A stretch of 64,000 nt of DNA from Marsupella aquatica (lineage: Eukaryota; Marchantiophyta): positions 3,844,001-3,908,000 of the forward strand of contig OZ316893.1 in the NCBI GenBank assembly GCA_973895155.1. Reading direction: 5' to 3'. Positions 33,310 to 45,068 of this stretch are shown here, piece after piece. The first letter of the stretch is position 1. Each line of letters starts with the position of its first letter. Under the pieces are notes generated by a model. The model was given only the letters and a program-made list of their open reading frames with translations. It had not been told where the DNA came from and made no database searches. A program made the translations under genes and the position numbers.

Positions 33310-33870
33310 TATCATGTCATGGGTTTTCCCAAGGTAAAATCACCTGGTTGGGTAACATTCAGCAGTTAACAAATTGGCAACTATGTTATCCCATTGAAGC
33401 TAGTGGCTCCCCAATAGACTGACTTTATTGCTGGTAGAGGAATCATGGACAATGTCTTAGCTTTCAAGGTGAGGCAAGAATAGGCAAACATCGTTACACA
33501 GCCTAGTATTTTTTTAAAACTTTCTTTTGCCAAAGTCTATCATTGACAGAGTGGATCACATTTTCATGTGCAACACAACCTATAAGAGAATATTGATTTG
33601 AAGTCTATTTCCTTGATTCAAGCTCTTGATCTCAAAGCTGCTTCAAAGTTCCATGTCAATGAGGGCTTTACCCTGGGAGATACTTTTGGAACCCCATTTG
33701 GAACGTGGGGTAAGGCAAGGATGGCTGCAAAGCAACACCTTTGTTGTGTGCTTTAGCCACTCAACCACCTACTGATGAGCATATAAAGTCAAAGCCAAAC
33801 TTTTGGCTAGTGAACTCAATGGACTGAACACTCAAGAGAGCCGACATCTGCTTCACCAACTCTTTGTTGA
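33310..33870 (+). pseudogene. Decayed L1-type reverse transcriptase fragment
   Basis: In shifting frames the plus strand encodes VIPLKLVAPQ(stop)TDFIAGRGIMDNVLAFK. It continues with FLKLSFAKVYH, DRVDHIFM, SKFHVNEGFT, and ERGVRQG at about 33700-33725. These match the QTGFIAGR..., LKLDFAKAYD and GVRQGCPLAP blocks of plant L1 reverse transcriptases. Stops and frameshifts are frequent. Confidence 0.7.
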
Positions 33871-36800
33871 AAACACTGGGCTGTAAATTCTCAGAGCCAC
33901 TGAAGCAAAATTGCAGACTAGTGCAACAGCAAAGTTTGCAATGTGTTGCATTGCTAGAAGGGCCAGGTAATCACATACTTGGGCTGTGACCCCACAGGCA
34001 AGGGCATCAATTAAACAGTACAAGAAACAGATTGAGTTCCTCATGGACAAACTTAGTCAGAAAATGATTATGGTATTGGACCAATGACACTCACCTTGGC
34101 AGGTCCTGTTAAAGCATGCTCTCCATGCGATTTTTGTGTAGCATCTTACTTTGCTTCGCATCTAGAAGACTGGATATATACAAGCAATTCAAACAGATTT
34201 AAATTTCTATACTTGCTTAAGGGAGACCACTGTTGACGGTGCCAACAAAATGACTCTTGTTGCTTGAGACACCAGTTATAAACAATGCTACAATAAGGGG
34301 ACTTGCAACCATATACAGGCCTTTTGTGCTTCACTCTCAAGCATGTAAGCCAGGTGAAGATCATCACCAAACTCCTCATTGGGTTTGACACTGCGTGGGT
34401 GAGCATGGCCAAGTGCCTGATTAACAACACCACTAGTAAAGGGACCAGTTTGAAAAGAGCAATGATTTTGGGATGCTAGAGATTGCCTCCTCTCCCACAC
34501 TTTGACAGTTGCTTTTTGCACCTGATCAATGGCTTGCTTAGGGGTTGAGAGTTCTCACACTGCCACCTTCACTTTCATTAATACTGGAAAATTCCCATTT
34601 ACCTCTTGGTCGGTGACTTATTTTGGCAAGTCAACTGCATTGAGAGATACAGGCTTGGAAGAGCTTTGTGGCTACTAGATCAATCCTCATTGTGGCTGAC
34701 CTTGACAACAATGATCGCAACTGAAAACAACCGCACAAATTCATAGGCCACTCCAAGTGGCAAGGACTCAACAGTATGATTGCTACTAACTACAACTAAT
34801 CTACTTACTTCATACTTCCAAGCAATTCATTAACAAGAAGTTGTGTAATTCTGATGGACCTAGACTCAGGGTGAGAAGAAAACATGGAGTCTTCCAACCA
34901 AGACGTGGGCTACAATGTCACAAGAAGATTGTACTCCCTTTGGGCAACTCAACCGCACATGGTTCTCCCTAGACTCTCAAGTGATATGGAGGAGCCACCG
35001 GATTTGTCCAAGCTTGGTCATCTCCTATATTAAACTTGATTTTTGGTAGGTGCTCCATGAGGGGTTTTCTTCATTGGTGTACTCTTAAGTGGAATATTGT
35101 ACTGCTTGTCAAGGACACATTGAACAATTGAGTGAACATATGTTCTTGGGTATATTCTATGACTGCCCATTGCTTAGCCCATGTTGAATATATGGACTCA
35201 ACTCAATGTTCAGTTGAGAGAATTAGTTTGAACAAGGCAGCTGCTGGTTGCTTGTCCTTTGGGAAGATTGAGATTGCTATTTGGTCACCAAAGTGCAATC
35301 ACTACTTCCTCTTTCTTGTCACAAAATGTTTACTTAGCAGCATCTTCATTGAGCCTGGATATTTAGAGGACAAGTGGTTTTAGCACTTTGGCGCATTGTT
35401 GACATGTGTCTTGGCTTTTGGGCCTGTTTCATTTTTGCCCCGTTGGTCTTTGCTGCCATGGTTTTTGTATTCATTGGGTGCACTATTGCTATTTATGTGA
35501 TTATATCTTTAAAAAGTGGAGGCACCTACAACTGTTTTCACGGAACCAAAATAGCCAAAGCTAGAGCCAAAGTTTAGAAAAGTTTGGACCACCTCTAGAG
35601 GTGATTTAAAATTCTAGAAAACACCAGCACTCCACGTACATCAGCATATCCTTGGGGTCACCTCTTGCCACATAGAATTGGAAGACACCATATAATTACC
35701 TGAATGGGCCCGGAGTTAGTACGTGTGCTGCCAACTGCAGCAGTTTCCACTGATTTTCTTGTCCAAATAAAAAGAAGCAATGGGCCCCATATGTCTTGTA
35801 AAGCCACCCTAAGAGCACTCCCACCCATGTTTGCCAAAAAGCCATGTCGTAAGGCTGTTTGCAAGCCACTTTGGTGCCCATGCATCTAAGTTCAGGCTGG
35901 GTCCAATTTGCTGCCCCACTGGTCCTGCTTCTCATGATACACCCAAACTCAGCAGAGGTCGTCTGTTCACATCTCTAGGAAAATCCAAAGGCAACACCTC
36001 TCCGGGCACGTCTCCGCACTCTTGCCACTGCAGAGACATCCGGTCAAGACTGATGCGGGGACTGATGCCGCCAATCATAGCCGTCAATTGCTCTTGGGGG
36101 GCTGTGTTCCGCAGGGGTCTGTCAGAGGCTGGTAGTAAAAATGGAGGGCCACGACATTGTAGTGCCACAACCTGGCCGGGTTTGGCCTTGCCGTGCAAAT
36201 CAGGGGTCTGGACCCAGTGATCTGTCACTCCGGACACCCAGTCATCCCGACCACCCAGTCACCAACCCCCGGCCCGGCCCCTCCTGTCCCCCATCCTCTT
36301 CTTGGCGGACCTGACCCTTCAAACCCTAATCCGCTGCCGCCACCCGGCCCCAACCCCGACCCCAAACCCGAACCCTAATCCCCAGCCCCGGCCCGGCCCG
36401 CCCCGACCTGACCCGATCCAGCCCTGACCCCAAACCAGGGGACTGGCTTTCTAAATTGGGGGAGTCCCGGGACTGGGCCGGGAAGGGGTTGAAAGGGGGA
36501 AATTTGGGACCAGCTGGGGAATAAGGAAATAAGGAGGAATATGCATAATTTGGTTCATTTTGGAGCCCTAATATGAACATGACAGGCAACACTTAAACTT
36601 GCCCATCAGCTCAAACCTGGCAACCTTGGGGGGGCGGGTCTCAAAACTGGGCCCCACACACTCCTCGGTCCCCCAACTTGCTAGCAACCAGGCCCAATAG
36701 TTGTTGCCCAATAGCTGTTCCCTGGGAGTGCTCTAAGTTTCTGTTTAAAAGAAAAAAAAAGGAAAAGGTGGCAAGGTTTACACAAAACAATAGAAGGTAC

Positions 36801-37511
36801 CCATAATAATAAACAATAATAATAATAATAAAAGAGAAAAGAAAAGAAAAGAAAAGAAAGGGAGGAGGTCCCAATGCTCTAGACTCTAGAGACCCACCCA
36901 ATGACCCAATCGAGGGTGGGAATATGCATCCGTCCATGAGAGCTGATGATGTCGCGTAAATACAAAGAAAGACACACGAGCTTCCTTTTTCCTGTAGTAG
37001 AGTGGGTCCTCCTTTCTTCACACTACTCACTACAGTAGACATCGAAGGCAGGCACGCAGGAAGAGGCAGGCAGACAGGCAGGCGGGTGGGCGGGCGAGGG
37101 CGGTGGATCGATCGCTTTGCGGAGTGGCAGTCGTTCAGTATGAACACACACACGTAGACAAGCCAATCCATTTTGTCTGGGCTGAATCGATCACAATCCT
37201 GAGGGCGGGCAGTGCATGGTGGTGGTGGTGACTCTGTTCTTTTCCACGGTGACCCCAGCCCGCTTTTCATTCTCCAATTCGGTTCTCTCTCTCTCTCTCT
37301 GAATCATCAATTTGCGAACAGATTTGTCGATCGCTGCTGAGGATGCTTCGGCTCCTGGCATGATTGAGCCCGTCTCCCATTGGTGGAATGATTGCGATCG
37401 CGTCTGCGAGGGTCGAGCCTGATCGGCACGTCGAGCAATCCATTTAACGGCAGCGAGAAGTGAAGAGACGAGAGGAGGGGAGAGGAGAAGAGCAATTGGT
37501 TTACATGCAAG
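33871..37511. other. Spacer and ARL8 upstream region
   Basis: No gene was recognised to about 36.2 kb. 36240-36480 is very C/G-rich (ccccggcccggcccg). Microsatellites follow: (AAT)n near 36813-36830, (AAAAG)n near 36834-36859, gcaggcagacaggcaggcggg near 37067-37085, and (TC)n at about 37282-37300. The last few hundred bases should contain the ARL8 promoter and 5' leader. Confidence 0.4.
36813..36860 (+). repeat. Microsatellites AAT and AAAAG
   Basis: Consecutive aataataataat units are followed directly by aaaagaaaagaaaagaaaag units. Confidence 0.85.
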
Positions 37512-40500
37512 ATGGGGCTATGGGAGTCGTTCCTCAATTGGCTTCTCAGGTATTGAGAAATTCCTTCCGTGTTTGTGATTTGGTTCGGGTCGATTGCCTC
37601 TCGAGAACTTAGGAATCGGTGATACTGAAGCGAGGAGAGTGTTTCATCGACTTCCGCGGCATTGTTGTCACTGCTGGCAGCTTAGAATGCAAGTAGTTCA
37701 TATTTTCCACTTGAGAGCGCTGCCGTGTTCTCCCAAGGGCTGTGGTCATCAAATTGATCTCGGCATGGATGTGTGTGGATTGTAGTGAAGAGTTTTCGTT
37801 AGAAACGTGCGATTAGGGTTGCAGCGTTCTCGTCTATGCATTTACTTCATCGTGGCAGTGGAATTCATTCTAGAAGAAGGCGATGGTTCTGTATTACACC
37901 CTATCGTTGGTGGACGTTTCTCCAAAAGGTACGGGTAGGGTCCCTTCTTCATCACGAAACCGCGAAACTTGGACAACCATAACTTTCCATGTAGACCTAC
38001 GGAAACCTCGATGCGATTTCGTTGAGTCGGACGAAATGAGGGACGTGGCAGAACATGATCATTTGTATTAGACCAGAAGGCAACAAGCTGGTTTCTCTGG
38101 AAAAGTTCAGAAAAGTATGTCACGGCATGGACTCCAGTGAAGCACATCAGTTTGCGCGAGGATTGGGTTTCCTACTTTCTGCTTATACAACTGTCGTTCA
38201 CCAGTGTCGTGTGGATCGTAGACAGCGTCCAGGGATGCGTACCTCGACGTGCTGTTTCTTATCTTAAGCTCCGTAAATTGTATGACCAAGGATGAGAGGC
38301 CACAAACGCTAGGGAACTCGAGATCGATCTTGAGTTGTTTATCTCTCATGGCACGAATATTTCCATTTTACTGCAGTTAAGCTTGCTAGCATAGCGAGCA
38401 GTTAAGACTCAATATTCTTGCGAGTGGGTTCCGCAATTGCTCCATCAGTTACTCCCTGCCTTGGAGATTCGCAGTTTCAATCCTCAATGTGAGCGTAAGG
38501 ACAGCATAGACGGGGGCCAATGAAATAAGAGAATTCGCGTAGCAAATACCGGTCTAGCAAACTTCATATCCCAAGTCTGAGATATATGAGCAAGCATAGC
38601 GGCGGTCTTTAGTTCGACTATGGGTTAAAATCAAAGGTAGTTGACAAAGTACCGCAAAACTGTCTTTGAGCATTTCTCTATGGTTCTGAAGGGCTATGTC
38701 TGTATGTCAAGGCTGCTCCACATTCAGGGGTCCGTTCCTGTTGGACCATGTACTGTAGTAGGCCAGAGTTATTTGGGATAAGCATGAGCGACGAGCAAGG
38801 CGAAATGCTTTCACAGTGCTTGGACCTGTAGGAGCGGTTGGAGGTTACAGAATTCGGAACTGTACAGAGCTATATAACGAAAAGATTAAACAACCAATGC
38901 GGAAAGGTTGAGTATGTGATTGAAAGGTAGCAAAGAAAGCCAAGGAGGACAAAGGAAAAGGTCAGAGTGATTGAAAGAATCCCTTCGCCTAACATGATCT
39001 CCGGGACGGAGCAATGATAATGGAGACAAGAGCACTCCGGTATCTTTCAGACTAAAACAAAAGCAGTAAACGAGAATGAGAATCACGATCAAGGTGGAAA
39101 CTGATGAATAGGAAGTAAAATTATTGCATTGGATATGCGAGAATTACCGGTGGATCTCTCAGAATTACCATCGTAGAAAATGAAGTGAATTATTTGTCGG
39201 TAATAAGTTAAGAGACATCAGCAGGACTTCAAAAAAGAAAATTGGAAGTTTCAACTTTTCTCATTCTCATTCTTTCCTCACTGTAGTCGATGCTGTAGGA
39301 TCTGGATTCCTGACACTAACAGCGAACAGCCTTTAATCACCCGAATTCATAGTTGGTCTGAACTGTAGTTTGGCTACGCATTATCCTACCCAGAGAGAGT
39401 ACTAGAGTTACACGGTGAGGATAAGCATATACCATAGCTTCATGGGTGCAGACCTTTCATTGTGGCAAACTCAGAGATATAATTCTGACAATTCCCTGTT
39501 GTTCTTTTCTTGGTCAGCTTATTCTTCAAACAAGAGATGGAGCTCTCACTGATAGGACTACAAAATGCAGGAAAAACATCTCTCGTCAATGTTATTGCGG
39601 TATGTTTGGATTAAAGTCTGGTGCACGCTTGAGCTGGTTTCAGTTTTGATTGGGTTGGGTGTCTAAAGTATAGCGCAACACTCCAAGGAAATGTTTTCTA
39701 CTCATAAAAGTGGGTTAATGATTGTTGCTGATGTGCTTTATTGTCTCGTGATGCGGTTGTGGTCTACAGACGGGAGCTTACACTGAGGACATGATACCAA
39801 CGGTAAGTAAGTTGTCTTTTGCCATGAATTGATCTGCTACTATGGCATGCTCCTCTGTTGCGTCACAGGTAGATCCGGTGGAGGGTTTTCGTTTCTGTTT
39901 TAGAATTCAACCTCTATCATTTCCATCTGAAGCACTAATGGAGTTTTTGTTTTGATTTTGATTTTGAAATTTTCACAAGGATACATCCTTTGTAGGCAAA
40001 ATAATACATCTGAAAGAGCAACATTCTTTGCGGTCAAGAAGATTCATGATGCACTTCACATGAAGTGAGATTGCTGACTTCAAGTTCGATTACAGGTCGG
40101 ATTCAATATGCGCAAAGTATCAAAGGGAAATGTCACCATAAAGCTCTGGGATCTTGGAGGTCAGCCTCGATTTCGAAGCATGTGGGAGCGGTACTGCAGA
40201 GGAGTCTCAGCTATTGTGTATGTCCCTACTTCCTTCGAATATGTTGTGGGGCCAGTCTAATCCGTGGGGAAAAAGAACGAGACTGATCTGTTTTTGTCCT
40301 TTGCCAGGTATGTGGTGGATGCAGCTGATAGGGATACAATATCCATATCCAAGAGTGAGCTTCATGATCTCATAAGCAAACAGTCCCTGAATGGAATCCC
40401 ATTACTGGTACTGGGAAACAAAATTGACAAACCAGATGCTTTACCCAAGCAGGCTCTAGTTGAGCAAATGTAAGTTCTGTCTTATTTTTATGCCCATATT

Positions 40501-40825
40501 TCTTTTCAATGAGTGACATTGGTTGTTCTTATATTGCATACGCCAGTTTGATTGAACAAATGTGAGTTCTACCTTCCTTCTGTCTACCTGACTTTTCGTA
40601 TCTGTTTGGCGCGGGTTGCCTCACTATGCATATTCCAATGGAGCCATCGCTTTAAGATTGTGAACGTGGTTCGTTCTTGAACTGACGTGGTTGTGCGGAT
40701 TGTTCAGGGCACTGTCGAGCCTTGCTGATCGGGAGGTGTGTTGTTATATGGTTTCTTGCAAGAATAGTACAAACATCAATGATGTTATGGACTGGTTGAT
40801 CAAGCACTCCAAAACCAAAAGTTGA
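37512..40825 (+). CDS. ARL8: ARL8-type small GTPase
   Basis: Six exons, 37512-37549, 39518-39599, 39770-39802, 40096-40217, 40308-40469 and 40708-40825, give exactly 184 aa, the usual ARL8 length. The N-terminus is [19 protein letters not shown]. It lacks the Gly2 myristoylation site pattern of ARFs, as ARL8 does. G-box motifs follow: P-loop GLQNAGKTS, switch I threonine in [37 protein letters not shown] and the SCK motif. The end is [14 protein letters not shown]8 proteins are membrane-attached GTPases of lysosomes or vacuoles that recruit transport machinery; the plant role is inferred. Intron 1 is long (1968 bp); the others are 77-293 bp except intron 5 (238 bp). Confidence 0.95.
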
Positions 40826-43365
40826 TGCTTCGTGAAAGGCAAAATTGGAGGTCAAATTTAGCTTCATGAAGTGGCGTTGCAAGGAAGGGTAGCTGTGGTT
40901 GAAGATGAAGACTTGCTGAGTGTTGAATTTCGTCAATGTTTACCATAGAAGTTGTATGATGTGTAGTTTGTGAATGAAGTGTTCCTAGCATTTAATTTAA
41001 CCTTTGGGATTCCAACGTCTCTCTGGATGTGAAGTGCCTGTGCTAATGTCAAGAGCTTCCAAAGAGATGTGTGGATTGCTTTCAGCTAGAATTAGGGTTC
41101 AGATTCTTTGGAGTCATAGGTCGTCTGCCAAGCCTGAGTACCTCGTAAATGTCAGTTTGCGAATAGTTTCGATTAGGGTCTCTGTCTTCTTAGCAAACCT
41201 AGCAACATTGTTTTGATGTGGCATCTTACTGGACCCACTTGGATTGTAAAGATTGTTGATGTTTGGTTACATCTTAAGCATGAGAATTGTATGAATGATG
41301 TACCAATCCCGGGGCAATTGGTGCGTTTTCTCGTGAAGAACTATGCACCTTAAATGCTTTGACGAGTATATAAAGGTTATTGAAAACGTTCGACAGCCAA
41401 GATACTGGAAAGTTTGAGTGCAGCACGGTGTCCATTTAATCATTTGTGTACGTCTTGAACGGTGGAGTCTGTGTTCAGTATATTTCACTTCCAGCATGTA
41501 CTTCGGAGACGAATTGAATTGATGAATCCATTTCAAGTGTTTGGGATTCCAAAGGGTACTTGTACAGAGTGCACAAGGTGCAACAGACGCAGTAGATGAA
41601 AGACTACAACAAGATTCGAGCATATGATGAAGGAATATTATCCCCCAGAAAGACTACGTCTCTTGTGGACGGCAACAAGATTCGAGCATATGATGAAGAA
41701 ATATTATCGCCGTCTGTTGTTGACGGCAGGAGAGCTTGGTAATTATCTGATCAGAACGTGTTGGAACCTGAAAAATGAATATAACGAGCGGAGTGAATAT
41801 GCCATGAGAAACTAGCGGAGAATACGAAGTTTGTTATGCCAAATCGTCTATGCCCTGTGTTGGCAGTGCTTGTAACGAAGCAGAAACTTTCCTTTTAGGG
41901 TACTTATAGCGGTCTAATCCATGTCCATTGTGCTTCTCGTTACGCCTGCTGTGGCCACAAATGATGTATAGTTTAGTCATCGTTATCGTTGGGTGACATG
42001 ATATATCGGCTCATATAGGCTTTGAGAAGGATTGCCACCAGTTTGTCGTTGCATCGAAGTTTTCCTTGAGGAGTTGCACATACCCATGCTACTTATCTGG
42101 GGCAAAAATATGTACGGAAAATCTACCTCAGATACTCCCATGCACATCACAGAACGAGTCATGTGGCCCTCTTTACAATTGTCAAGGAGATTAATAAGTG
42201 GTAAAAGGTAAAATTTCTGTTTATCATCAGGTTTTTCTTTAATATCTGTCTGGGTGTAAACTGTGGGTGTAACAATAATATCTTTTACCGTGTAGACTCA
42301 CCTGAATTACAAACTGAAACTAAGTCGAGATTTTTAATATTCTTCGTACTCCTTCCATAACTAAAACTTGCTGTAAACGACTTTGCATAAGGACAAATGT
42401 CCAATGGATGGAACTTTCTTCGTTTGATAGTTTGTATCCGACTTTCCACAAGGAGAAATGTCCAATGAATAATACTTCTTCGTTGGATATTGCTTGCTCT
42501 TGGGCGACAACTACAGCACATTAGTTTCTTTCGACTAAAGTGCATGGTTTTACGCAACGATTCTGAATAATGGAAAATATCCTCGTCAATTTCAGTGCAA
42601 GTTATCACAATCGAAATTTCGTGAAGGTACAACTACAAAAAGAAACTTCAATTCGAAAAAGCACTCGAACCTCTACCAATGTATTAGTAGAAATTCTCAC
42701 ATGTGTGCCGAGTCGACATTATCAAACCGAAGACAGATTTTAGTCCATTTCAGTAACCATTTCAGATTCTTCAGTAGTATCGAGTCGAAACTATCAAATG
42801 TAAGACAGATTTTAGTTCATTTCAGTCAAACTATTTGAGATTCTTCGGTAGTATTGCCTACTGTCGCCAGCGTTCACGACTGAGACATTTCATGCTCAAA
42901 ACAAATTTCCTTAAATCACAGCAACATGATTTCAGAAATGTAACATGCTCAAAAGAAATTTATATCACAGCAACATGATCTCAGAAAGGTAACCACACCA
43001 GTAAGTGGTCGCACTATCTTGCTAACTGGTTACTTCGCTATATACCTTACTTAACAAACGCTAATGAAGCTCTGGTAAGAAAGCGCTAATGAAGTTCTGG
43101 TAAGGATCTGTGTATCCTTCAATCTTACTACCATCTTCATCCTTCAATCTTACTATCATCTTCACCCTTCAATCTTACTATCATCTTCACCCATTGTCCT
43201 TTCACAAGTGCTCATGACCTTCTGAGGGCCTTTGTACCGCTACATTGCCAGCTTTCTCAATCAATCAGTGGTTTTGGGCACTGGCTTGAAATGCTCTCCC
43301 TGATCGTATGAGAAGCCAATAATAGCGACTACTCCAGTGACTTTTCCAGTGCATTATTCAAATCA
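40826..43365. other. ARL8-GST intergenic region with many short tandem duplications
   Basis: No gene. A direct duplication of caacaagattcgagcatatg lies near 41607 and 41673. Five further local duplications lie between 42355 and 43190 (listed separately). The part next to 43366 is the 3' flank of the convergent GST gene. Confidence 0.5.
42355..43190. repeat. Series of five adjacent local tandem duplications
   Basis: Successive pairs are imperfect. aaatgtccaatg.at repeats at period about 67 (42355-42485). Gacagattttagt.catttcag repeats (42700-42850). Catgctcaaaa.aaatt...cagcaacatgat repeats (42894-42990). Cgctaatgaag.tctggtaag repeats (43055-43105). Ccttcaatcttacta.catcttca is present three times at period about 25 (43116-43190). 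Confidence 0.75.
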
Positions 43366-45068
43366 TTAGGAAGAACACACTTTCATACCCTTAGCTGTGG
43401 CGGGTCGCTCCGAGCATCTAGCTTTCCATGCTAGCACATTTGGAAAGTTGGATAGACCAAGATATTCACCTGCCTGATAAAAAGCGTCTAGGCAATGAAC
43501 CCAAGGAAAAATTGCCATATCTGCAATAGAATACTCGTTGCCAACCAAAAACTCCTGCCCTTCCAGTTTCTTCTCCACCACGGCAAGAAGACGCTTTGTT
43601 TCTGTTGCGTATCGTTCCACTGGATATGGATGATCGCATTTCTCCTTGCCATACCTATAGAAATGTCCGAACTGTATACAATTGCACGGGCAACACAATT
43701 AAAGAAACGGCAGACGACACACATTTGGCACATCAAAAATGCATCCATACCAAGTCCCAACCTTTAACTCCAACGTATGCATCTCCCCAGAATCTAGTAA
43801 TACGTGAGATTGTAGATTAACATCTAAGTAGATAATGGAACAACACAAACTCTGACCATGTGGTCAAGGAAAAGCCTGATGACAGCTTGCAGAGAGTGGA
43901 CCCATGAGTCCAGACGTATTGATCCGCATTAGAGTCGACATAATTACTGATTTAAGATGCTAAACAAATATGGCATCTTAAATACTCGTATATAGTTCAA
44001 AGGCAGGGACACCGCGGGATCTCACCTGTCCAAACATTGGTCCAACTCCAGCCATTTGAAAGAAGACCCATTGGATTGTTTCCCACTTCAATCGAGGATC
44101 ATGTGAAAGAAACTTTCCACTCTTCTCAGCAAGGTAGAGCAGTATTGCACCACTTTCAAACACATTGAACGGTTTACCATCTGTGCATCAAGACCATATT
44201 ACATATTCATTACAAAATTATTGATGGGATCGAGGTCGAAACTGAATGGTTTCCAAAAGAGCTACAACCAGAAATCGAAATAAACTTCCGATATCCAAAA
44301 ACTGCAACTCCAATGCACATCCTATATGTAAAGATTACCCGAGCAGTCGCTAAGCTACAATAGCAATCTTTCAAACAGAACACTCGGACAACCTGGGCCA
44401 TTTGGATCGGTTATTGCTGGGATTTTAGAGTTGGGATTGACGGCAATGAATTCCGGAGTGAACTGGTCACCCTTCATGATGGATATTGTGTGTGGATTAT
44501 AGTCAATGCCCATTTCTTCCAGAGCAACGCCTACCTGAAACAGTAAGACGCGACGAAAGTTCAGTTTTAAAACCGCACACAGTATCATCAACTATGTCAA
44601 GGAAACCGTGGCGTTTCGCTTCGAAATTTGCGCCTAATGACAAAACCTTCTAGCCTCTTTCTCACTACGCTGAGTAACAACCATAAGCTCCAGCGGAGAC
44701 CAACACCAGAACAAGTTCCAGCAAACAGGGTGTTCGACATTGACGTTAAATTGTACAAGACTCACGTCCCGAAACCCAATAAATCTCTCTAGCAGCAAAG
44801 AACTTTTCGCCGCCTATCATTGCATGAAGGAAACAAAACCCAAATTCGTTTTCGATCACAAATCCAAATTGCAACTTCTCAATGTTTAGACTATTCAAGG
44901 AGAGTCACGGGGAAACGATCGAGGAGGGGTGAACTGGGATAGATGCGCTGGTCAAACGAAATGGAATTTGCACAAGCGAGCGATTTTGACAATTTGAAAA
45001 AGTTCCAAGAAGCATACCTTCATCCCATTGGGCGTTGCAAGACTATACAACTCTATCTTCGCGGCCAT
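43366..45068 (-). CDS. Glutathione S-transferase of the YfcG/Ure2p type
   Basis: Four exons on the minus strand, 45018-45068, 44393-44534, 44026-44180 and 43366-43671, give 217 aa with matching phases. The N-terminal thioredoxin fold has [17 protein letters not shown] with the T-P-N segment that in YfcG/Ure2p proteins contacts the disulfide or glutathione. The cis-Pro motif NPNSKIPAI and the glutathione-binding [15 protein letters not shown] follow. The C-terminal helical domain has [37 protein letters not shown] and [13 protein letters not shown]. YfcG relatives act as disulfide-bond oxidoreductases with glutathione; the substrate here is unknown. No targeting peptide is visible, so cytosolic location is likely. 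This class is absent from the usual flowering-plant GST lists as I recall them. Confidence 0.9.

Noticed and set aside
35132-35383. Possible copia RNase H-like segment (VEYMDSTQCSVERISLNK)
   Set aside because: Resemblance is limited to about 18 residues and no other copia domain was found nearby.
36641-37270. 209-aa minus-strand frame
   Set aside because: It runs through GC-rich and microsatellite sequence upstream of ARL8 and has low-complexity content; no family recognised.
37842-38147. 101-aa minus-strand frame
   Set aside because: Lies in the long ARL8 intron 1 with no supporting similarity.
43116-43190. Three regularly spaced 25-base repeats resembling a CRISPR array
   Set aside because: The units are contiguous with no unique spacers and the genome is eukaryotic; it is a small tandem repeat.
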